Part shown: positions 58,374-64,000 of the stretch, in pieces
Numbering within the stretch: the stretch's first letter is position 1
Layout: every line of letters begins with the position of its first letter
Origin: Variovorax dokdonensis
GTDB taxonomy: Bacteria; Pseudomonadota; Gammaproteobacteria; Burkholderiales; Burkholderiaceae_C
Reading direction: 5' to 3'
Length of the DNA stretch: 64,000 bases
Assembly (NCBI RefSeq): GCF_030316895.1
Contig: NZ_JASZYV010000006.1
Span: 146,546 to 210,545, forward strand
The notes under the pieces: model-generated
What the model was told of the DNA's origin: nothing
The model's input: the letters and a program-made list of their open reading frames with translations, nothing else
Databases searched by the model: none
Program-made: the position numbers and the translations under genes

Positions 58374-59300
58374 ATGGAAGTCGCAGCAGTCATTCTTGTC
58401 ATTGCCGTCATCTTCATCAGCCAATCCGTCAAGTTCGTGCCGCAGCAGCATGCCTGGGTACGGGAGCGGCTGGGCAAATACCACGGCACCATGACGCCGG
58501 GGGCCAACTTTCTCATCCCGTTCATCGACAAGGTCGCCTACAAGCACAGCCTCAAGGAAATTCCGTTGGACGTGCCCAGCCAGGTGTGCATCACCCGCGA
58601 CAACACCCAGCTTCAAGTCGACGGCATCCTCTACTTCCAAGTGACGGACCCCATGCGGGCGAGCTACGGCAGTTCGAACTACATCGTCGCCGTCACCCAA
58701 CTCGCCCAGACATCCTTGCGCAGCGTGATCGGCAAGCTGGAGTTGGACAAGACTTTCGAAGAGCGCGACGTGATCAACGCCCAGGTGGTGGCCGCCATCG
58801 ACGAGGCCGCGCTCAACTGGGGGGTCAAGGTCCTGCGCTACGAGATCAAGGACCTGACCCCGCCCAAGGAAATCCTCCATTCCATGCAGAGGCAGATCAC
58901 CGCGGAGCGCGAGAAGCGCGCCCTCATCGCTGCCTCCGAAGGCCGCAAGCAGGAGCAGATCAACATCGCCGCTGGAGAGCGCGAGGCCTACATCGCACGC
59001 TCCGAAGGCGAGAAGCAGGCTCAGATCAACAACGCACAGGGCGAGGCGGCAGCCATTGCCGCCGTGGCTGAAGCGACTGCCATTGCCATCGAACGCATTG
59101 CCGCGGCCATCCGGCAGCCCGGTGGAGAACAAGCGGTGCAACTGAAGGTCGCAGAGCGCGCCGTCGATGCGTACAGCAAGGTGGCCGCCGATGCGACATC
59201 CACCCTGATCGTGCCCAGCAACATGACCGAAACCGCAGCGCTGATCGCGTCGGCAATGCGCATGGTTCAGTCCGGCAAGCCAACGCCTTCAAATTCCTGA
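58374..59300 (+). CDS. SPFH/Band 7 stomatin-like protein (QmcA type)
   Basis: 308 aa from the ATG at 58374. One N-terminal anchor helix (EVAAVILVIAVIFISQSV) is followed by the Band 7 domain (VPQQHAWVRERLGKYHGTMT, PLDVPSQVCITRDNTQLQVD, DKTFEERDVINAQVV) and a helical region rich in Glu/Ala/Gln. It probably oligomerises at the inner membrane with the NfeD partner encoded just before it. Confidence 0.93.
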   Translation: MEVAAVILVIAVIFISQSVKFVPQQHAWVRERLGKYHGTMTPGANFLIPFIDKVAYKHSLKEIPLDVPSQVCITRDNTQLQVDGILYFQVTDPMRASYGSSNYIVAVTQLAQTSLRSVIGKLELDKTFEERDVINAQVVAAIDEAALNWGVKVLRYEIKDLTPPKEILHSMQRQITAEREKRALIAASEGRKQEQINIAAGEREAYIARSEGEKQAQINNAQGEAAAIAAVAEATAIAIERIAAAIRQPGGEQAVQLKVAERAVDAYSKVAADATSTLIVPSNMTETAALIASAMRMVQSGKPTPSNS

Positions 59301-59330
59301 TCGCCGAACCGAAACGCGCTCGCGCCGCGC

Positions 59331-59336
59331 TACAAT
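59331..59336 (+). promoter_or_regulatory. Candidate -10 box of the tRNA-Ser gene
   Basis: TACAAT lies 10 nt before the first base of the tRNA, a typical distance for a stable-RNA promoter. No recognisable -35 hexamer lies 16-18 nt further upstream. Confidence 0.5.
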
Positions 59337-59346
59337 GGAGGGCTTC

Positions 59347-59437
59347 GGAGCGGTGGATGAGTGGTTTAAGTCGCACGCCTGGAAAGCGTGTGTGGGTTAA
59401 TAGCCCACCGCGGGTTCGAATCCCGCCTGCTCCGCCA
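59347..59437 (+). tRNA. tRNA-Ser(GGA)
   Basis: 91 nt including an encoded CCA. The acceptor stem GGAGCGG pairs with CTGCTCC (one G-U), and the anticodon stem-loop ACGCCTGGAAAGCGT carries GGA. A long variable arm (GTGGGTTAATAGCCCAC) marks a type II serine tRNA, and the T loop is GGTTCGAATCC. It reads UCC and UCU codons. Confidence 0.97.
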
Positions 59438-59460
59438 CAGAACAAACCATAGAAAAAGAC

Positions 59461-59490
59461 AGCCCCAGTAGCCTTGCTGCTGGGGCTTTT
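59461..59490 (+). terminator. Rho-independent terminator after tRNA-Ser
   Basis: A 12-bp stem (AGCCCCAGTAGC with GCTGCTGGGGCT, one G-T pair) has a 3-nt loop and is followed by TTTT (59487-59490). It closes the tRNA transcript 24 nt after the CCA end. Confidence 0.85.
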
Positions 59491-60216
59491 CTGTTTGGCG
59501 CGCTGCCTCCCAGGCGCAGGGGACGGCAAAACATGCCAAGCGGCAAGAGCGAAGCGCAATGCTCGCGCGCCCTCACGTCCGTTCAATCGCAGCCTGACGA
59601 ACTCGTTTCGATCGCACAGGCAGTCGCCTCTCTTTCCCTCCCCGCTCCTCGAATTTCAGCTCAAGGCTGGAGTGCTTCGGCGCGCGCTCGTCGAGCCCAT
59701 CGGGTCGAGCCAATTTTGCCCAGCAAATATCAATGCAATTCAATTTTCATTGAGTATGTTTTCCATCAATTGAAACTACATACTTCAATTAACTATTGGA
59801 GGTAATTGCATCACAAATCTCGATGGGCATCCAGCGCTATAGTTTCGACCGCCAACAGGCCAAAAATGCGCAAAGCCGTCCAGTTTTAATAGGTCCAACT
59901 TTCCATCTCAGGCTCTAATCTAAGAACATGTCATTTGCCCCACAAAAGACAATAGTATTTTACAAAGAATATTTGGATCGCCAATTCATCAACCTTTACC
60001 AATTAGTTTGAAATGGCGGATTTCAACCAAATGCTGCGGCGATACGCCATGTGTGTGGCCAGCGCGCCGCCGCCACATGCCGAAGGAGACCGTTCTACCA
60101 GCCACGTCGCCCATGAATGAATCGCCGTCTCTGAACCTCCGCATCGCGCCATTGCAATCCAGTAGGCGGATGCAGTCGCTCCTACCATCCTTTTATCCCG
60201 AGTTCCTCAACCTGAC
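59491..60216. other. Gene-free, partly AT-rich spacer before the type VI secretion genes
   Basis: 726 nt without a convincing gene. From about 59690 to 60010 the GC content falls far below the surroundings (18 G/C in the 60 bases at 59761-59820). Short open frames here (for example 60008-60220 plus) lack a ribosome-binding site and protein-like composition. A GGAGG at 59798-59802 has no credible open frame after it. No sigma-54 type promoter could be recognised. It probably holds the control region of the tss genes. Confidence 0.6.
59749..59789. repeat. Interrupted 41-nt dyad in the AT-rich spacer
   Basis: The arm ATTGAGTATGT (59749-59759) matches the inverted arm ACATACTTCAAT (59778-59789) with one extra base. 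A perfect 8-nt palindrome TCAATTGA (59766-59773) sits exactly in the centre. It could be a regulator binding site or a transcript hairpin. Confidence 0.6.
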
Positions 60217-60762
60217 ATGAGCAACAACAGCAGCCAGAAATTCATCGCCCGCAACAGGGCGCCACGCGTCCAGATCGAATACGACGTCGAGATTTACGGC
60301 TCCGAAAAGAAGATCGAACTGCCCTTCGTGATGGGTGTGCTTGCCGATCTTTCCGGAAAGTCGACGGTACCGCCAACCGCCGTTGCCGATCGCAAGTTCC
60401 TCGATATCGACATCGACAACTTCGACGAACGAATGAAGGCCATCCATCCTCGCGTCGCCTTCGCGGTGCCCAACACGCTCAGCGACTCTGGCCAATTGAT
60501 GGTCGACATCACGTTCGAAAGCATCGATGACTTCTCTCCGGCCGCCGTCGCGCGCAAGGTGGAGCCGCTGCGCCAATTGCTCGAAGCGCGTACCCAGTTG
60601 TCAAACCTGCAGACCTACATGGACGGCAAGGCAGGCGCGGAAAGCCTGATCAACCAACTGATGCAAGACCCGTCGCTCATGCAGACGCTCGCCGCCCAGC
60701 CCAAGCCCGCCGCGGCCGATGTCGACGGCAACGCCGCCGGCGACTCCAGCCCCACCGCCTGA
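60217..60762 (+). CDS. tssB: Type VI secretion sheath protein TssB
   Basis: 181 aa. The N-terminus NSSQKFIARNRAPRVQIEYDVE and the segments LPFVMGVLADLSGK, KFLDIDIDNFDERMKAIHPR are typical of TssB/VipA, the small subunit of the contractile sheath. It interlocks with TssC, encoded 41 nt downstream. The C-terminal 25 residues are a Pro/Ala-rich tail. Confidence 0.96.
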   Translation: MSNNSSQKFIARNRAPRVQIEYDVEIYGSEKKIELPFVMGVLADLSGKSTVPPTAVADRKFLDIDIDNFDERMKAIHPRVAFAVPNTLSDSGQLMVDITFESIDDFSPAAVARKVEPLRQLLEARTQLSNLQTYMDGKAGAESLINQLMQDPSLMQTLAAQPKPAAADVDGNAAGDSSPTA

Positions 60763-60803
60763 AGAAAAGCTCCGTTCCATCCAACGCACTGGTCATCCAT
60801 CCA

Positions 60804-62414
60804 ATGAGTTCCATCACCACCGAACGCCCTGCGCCTGCCTCGCAACAAGCTCTTGGCGTCAACGATTTCGCCTCCTTGCTCGACAAGGAGTTCAAGCCCA
60901 AGACGACGGAGGCTCGCGCAGCTGTCGAGGCAGCGGTCCGCACGCTCGCTGAGCAGGCCCTGGCTTCGGCTTCGACCATGAGCGACGATGCCTATGCGAG
61001 CATCGAAGCCATCATTGCCGAGATCGATCGAAAGCTCTCCGAGCAGATCAACCTGGTGCTTCACCAAGAAGAGTTCCAGAAGATCGAATCCGCGTGGCGC
61101 GGGCTGCATCACCTGGTCTCAAATACCGAGACTGACGAGAAGCTCAAGATCCGCTTCATGGACCTGTCCAAGGACGAGCTGCGCCGCACGATGCGCCGCC
61201 ACCGTGGCATCGCATGGGACCAAAGCCCAATCTTCAAGCGCGTCTACGAAGAGGAATACGGCCAACTCGGCGGCGAGCCCTACGGCTGTCTGGTCGCCGA
61301 CTATTTCTTCGACCACACGCCTCCCGACGTCGAACTCCTGGGCGCCATCGGAAAGGTCTCCGCGGCAGCGCACTCGCCCTTCATCACCGGCGCCAACCCC
61401 GCCCTGCTGGGCATGGACTCGTGGCAGGAACTGGCAAATCCACGCGATCTGACCAAGATCACCTCCAACCTGGAGCATGCCCCCTGGAACTCGCTGCGCG
61501 ACACCGAAGACGCGCGCTACCTGGGCCTGGCGATGCCGCGCTTCCTCGCTCGTCTGCCCTATGGCGTCAAGACCAATCCGGTCGACGAGTTCAACTTCGA
61601 GGAAGAGACCGAAGGCGCCGATCACAAGAAGTACGTTTGGAACAACGCCGCCTACGCCATGGCGGTCAACATCAACCGCAGCTTCAAGGAATACGGCTGG
61701 TGCACCATGATTCGCGGCGTCGAATCGGGCGGCTCGGTCGAGCGCCTGCCCTGCCACACCTTTCCGACCGATGACGGCGGCTTCGACATGAAATGCCCGA
61801 CCGAGATCGCCATTTCCGATCGCCGCGAAGCGGAGCTCGCCAAGACCGGCCTGATCCCGTTGGTGCATCGCAAGAACAGCGACCACGCGGCTTTCATCGG
61901 CGCGCAATCACTGCAGCGCCCGCAGGAATACACCGACCCCGACGCAACGGCCAATGCCAACCTGTCGGCACGTCTGCCCTACCTGTTCGCCAGCACCCGC
62001 TTTGCGCACTACCTCAAGTGCATCGTGCGCGACAAGATCGGTTCGTTCAAGGAGCGCGAGGAGATGCAGCGTTGGCTCTACGAGCTTCGTTCGCTCACCA
62101 ATTTCGAGAACGCGGACTACTACTCGCTCAACAAGGACGACAAGAAGGTTCTGGGCGAAGACATGCTCGCCAAGGACGAATTCATCATGCGACCGGGCGA
62201 CCAGCAGGTCATACGCCGCGCGTCCAATCCCAACATGCGGGCCGTCGGTGTACTGGCCGGCTACCGCGATCTTCCGCATGCCGTGTGGCGAGTCGTTCAG
62301 AAGGCGCCCGTCGCGCCCGAGGCGGCCTGGTACCGCACCGTGGTGCCCAACAACAAGATGAAGCTCGACGTTCAGGTCCAGGAAAAGGCCGTCCAGGTGA
62401 CGCCGATCCCCTGA
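60804..62414 (+). CDS. tssC: Type VI secretion sheath protein TssC
   Basis: 536 aa, slightly longer than the usual 490-500 residues, mainly by an N-terminal tail of about 20 residues. It carries the large-subunit hallmarks SAWRGLHHLVSNTETDEKLK, PFITGANPALLGMDSWQELA, RFLARLPYG and NTEFDGS-equivalent YKKNSDHAAFIGAQ regions. It polymerises with TssB into the sheath around the Hcp tube. Confidence 0.97.
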   Translation: MSSITTERPAPASQQALGVNDFASLLDKEFKPKTTEARAAVEAAVRTLAEQALASASTMSDDAYASIEAIIAEIDRKLSEQINLVLHQEEFQKIESAWRGLHHLVSNTETDEKLKIRFMDLSKDELRRTMRRHRGIAWDQSPIFKRVYEEEYGQLGGEPYGCLVADYFFDHTPPDVELLGAIGKVSAAAHSPFITGANPALLGMDSWQELANPRDLTKITSNLEHAPWNSLRDTEDARYLGLAMPRFLARLPYGVKTNPVDEFNFEEETEGADHKKYVWNNAAYAMAVNINRSFKEYGWCTMIRGVESGGSVERLPCHTFPTDDGGFDMKCPTEIAISDRREAELAKTGLIPLVHRKNSDHAAFIGAQSLQRPQEYTDPDATANANLSARLPYLFASTRFAHYLKCIVRDKIGSFKEREEMQRWLYELRSLTNFENADYYSLNKDDKKVLGEDMLAKDEFIMRPGDQQVIRRASNPNMRAVGVLAGYRDLPHAVWRVVQKAPVAPEAAWYRTVVPNNKMKLDVQVQEKAVQVTPIP

Positions 62415-62449
62415 GCCTCAACCACTGCACTCTTCCCAAACGACAACAC

Positions 62450-63808
62450 ATGAGCTGGTTCAACAAGATCACCTGGAGCGAAGGTCAGTTTCTTCGCCCG
62501 CAACTGTTCCAGCAGCAGGAGCGCTACCTCGAGCACTATGCGCACAAGCGCGCCTTGGCGCTTGGCCAGTTCTTCTGGGGCTTCACGCAGTTCGCGATCG
62601 ACACCGAATCGCTGGCACTGGGCAAACTGGTCGTTGCGAGTGCATCGGGCATCTTTTCTGACGGCACCCCCTTCGACACGCCTGGACAGACGCGGCCGCC
62701 CTCCCCCCTGACGATCCTGCCCGAGCACCTGGAGCAGATCATCCATCTGGCCGTGCCCATTCGCGCGCCCAATAGTGAAGAAACCACCTTCGACGACGGC
62801 CATGGCGCGGCGGGCGCATCGCTTGCCCGCTACGGTGTCTTCGAGCATGAACTGCGCGATGCCAACTCCGTGGGCCAAGGGCCCAAGCCGGTGCAGCTGT
62901 CGCGACTGCGCCTTCGGTTGTTGCCAGAACGCGAGCTCACCGATGCCTGGATCGGGCTGCCCATCGCACGCGTGACCTCCCTGCGCTCCGACGGCAGCAT
63001 CGCCATTGATCACAACCTCATTCCGCCGGTCAGCGGCTTTGCGGCCAGCACCCTGCTCAAGGATTGGGTGAACAACCTCCATGGGCTGTGCAAGCTGCGA
63101 GCCGAATCGCTGGCCAATCGACTGAGCGGCAACGATGGCAAGTCGACCGAAGCGGCAGAAGTGTCGGACTTCCTGCTGCTACAGGTGCTCAATCGCTATG
63201 AGCCGCTCCTCAGCCACTGGCTGCTGGCTGGCGAGACGTCGCCGGAGCATGTGTACACCGCACTGCGTCAGCTGGCCAGCGAGCTGTCGACCTACGTGCG
63301 GGCCAGTACCCGCAGGCCGCGGCAGCACCCCCCTTACCAGCACGTCAACCCATACGCTTCGTTCCGCGAACTTGTTGCCGACGTGCAGATGCTGCTCAAC
63401 GACGTGCTGGTGCGCAGCGCTCAGAACATCGCGGTAACCGAGCGCGCGAACGGCGTACGTCTGGCCAGCATCGACCCAGCCGAGTTGCAGGGCTACGCCA
63501 GCCTCGTCTTTGCCGTTGCAGGCCACATGCCGCCCGACCAGCTTGCCCAGCAGTTTCCGGCCCGGACCAAGGTGGGCCCAAGCGATCGGCTCGCCGACAT
63601 CATTCGCTCCAATCTGCCCGGCATCGTGTTGCAGACGCTGCCGGTGCCGCCGCGCCAGATTCCATTCAACGCCGGGTTCGTGTACTTCGAGCTTCAGCAA
63701 CGCGGCCCACTGTGGGAACAGCTGCTCAAGTCTGGCGGACTGGCGATGCACGTGGCTGGCGAATTCCCGGGCCTGCGTCTGGAGCTTTGGGGTGTGCGCA
63801 ACAAGTAG
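62450..63808 (+). CDS. tssK: Type VI secretion baseplate protein TssK
   Basis: 452 aa from the ATG at 62450 (MSWFNKITWSEGQFLRPQLF). The N-terminal WSEGQFLRPQLFQQQERYLE and the C-terminal PFNAGFVYFELQQRGPLWEQ region are diagnostic. TssK trimers link the baseplate to the TssJLM membrane complex. It follows tssC directly with 35 nt between. Confidence 0.96.
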   Translation: MSWFNKITWSEGQFLRPQLFQQQERYLEHYAHKRALALGQFFWGFTQFAIDTESLALGKLVVASASGIFSDGTPFDTPGQTRPPSPLTILPEHLEQIIHLAVPIRAPNSEETTFDDGHGAAGASLARYGVFEHELRDANSVGQGPKPVQLSRLRLRLLPERELTDAWIGLPIARVTSLRSDGSIAIDHNLIPPVSGFAASTLLKDWVNNLHGLCKLRAESLANRLSGNDGKSTEAAEVSDFLLLQVLNRYEPLLSHWLLAGETSPEHVYTALRQLASELSTYVRASTRRPRQHPPYQHVNPYASFRELVADVQMLLNDVLVRSAQNIAVTERANGVRLASIDPAELQGYASLVFAVAGHMPPDQLAQQFPARTKVGPSDRLADIIRSNLPGIVLQTLPVPPRQIPFNAGFVYFELQQRGPLWEQLLKSGGLAMHVAGEFPGLRLELWGVRNK

Positions 63809-63859
63809 GCGCCGCCAAGTCCGGTCACTCACTCCGCGTGAAAGAAGAAGGTACTTCCG

Positions 63860-64000
63860 ATGCTGACATCTCATACCTTGCGCATACAAGGCCCGGGCCT
63901 GCCCGTGTTCCTGGGCCAGCCCGCCCTGGAGCCGGTGCGCCTGTCGGGCCATGAAGGCGTCAACCGCCTGTTCGAGTACGAGCTGGTGCTCAAGACGCCC
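63860..64000 (+). CDS. vgrG: VgrG (TssI) spike protein, truncated by the window edge
   Basis: Only the first 47 codons are present (MLTSHTLRIQGPGLPVFLGQ...). The segment LSGHEGVNRLFEYELVLKT is the standard VgrG N-terminus, the gp27-like part of the T6SS spike. A short AAGAAGAAGG ribosome-binding stretch lies 10 nt before the ATG. The rest lies outside the window, so any C-terminal effector extension cannot be judged. Confidence 0.88.
   Translation, partial: MLTSHTLRIQGPGLPVFLGQPALEPVRLSGHEGVNRLFEYELVLKTP

Noticed and set aside
59347..59437. tRNA-Ser as an integration site for an island carrying the T6SS
   Set aside because: No integrase gene and no direct repeat of the tRNA 3' end was seen in the window; the AT-rich stretch alone is not enough.
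60008..60220. 70-codon open frame before tssB
   Set aside because: No ribosome-binding site, unusual composition, and it overlaps the tssB start by 4 nt only by chance of the stop; not supported as a gene.

Overview
The window is a GC-rich chromosomal segment from a betaproteobacterium. Gene content and order point to Burkholderiales, most likely Comamonadaceae (Variovorax-like). The pointers are cysI-DUF934-cysH-cysD-cysN without cysJ or cysC, a 7Fe ferredoxin with a TrxB-like ferredoxin reductase, the rimP-nusA-infB-rbfA-truB-typA block, ratA-rnfH beside smpB, and a thiO-thiS-thiG-thiE cluster. The genus is inferred from protein character, not from a marker gene. Genes are dense, with many 1-14 nt overlaps. 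Nothing looks like a phage, IS element or CRISPR array.

Layout. 1-7.2 kb: end of mnmC, a transglutaminase-like protein, a TAXI-type TRAP transporter (binding protein, fused permease, DUF1850), and a convergent HPP/CBS membrane protein. 7.4-14.4 kb: sulfate assimilation (cysI, DUF934, cysH, cysD, cysN), with two near-identical upstream promoter elements, then fdxA and a ferredoxin-NADP reductase. 14.5-20 kb: thiamine genes, with a TPP riboswitch before a CytX-type transporter, thiD inverted against it, then thiO-thiS-thiG-thiE. 20-24.5 kb, minus strand: a small unknown protein, an orphan periplasmic binding protein, DUF72 and a secreted arylsulfatase. MarR follows at 24.5-25.1 kb. 25.3-27.7 kb: a DUF3649-PepSY-DUF3325 membrane set typical of iron/siderophore loci. 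27.7-29.8 kb: AlkB flanked by two related 2OG-Fe(II) oxygenases, one with a broken iron site.

30.2-34.1 kb: guaB and guaA on the minus strand, with a two-helix membrane protein packed between them. Its cytosolic part reads like a bacterial STING cyclic-dinucleotide-binding domain. No nucleotidyltransferase is near it, and it is the most interesting object in the window. 34.3-46 kb: DUF4124, rnfH/ratA, smpB, a lipoprotein, an EamA transporter, and the translation block typA, truB, rbfA, infB, nusA, rimP. 46-52.8 kb: an MFS transporter and a complete yejABEF-type peptide ABC transporter. 52.9-59.3 kb: fabI, a signal-peptide-bearing ATP-dependent DNA ligase (LigE type), an EamA transporter, a PLP basic-amino-acid decarboxylase and an NfeD/SPFH pair. 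59.3-64 kb: tRNA-Ser(GGA), an AT-rich spacer with a large dyad, and the start of a type VI secretion cluster (tssB, tssC, tssK, truncated vgrG).

How parts cooperate. CysD/CysN activate sulfate, CysH and CysI reduce it, and FdxA with its reductase could supply electrons because no CysJ is present. ThiO/S/G make the thiazole half of thiamine, CytX and ThiD supply the pyrimidine half, and ThiE joins them. GuaB and GuaA make GMP, the precursor pool for the guanine second messengers a STING-like protein would bind. Functions rest on motif and context reading; no database search was run.
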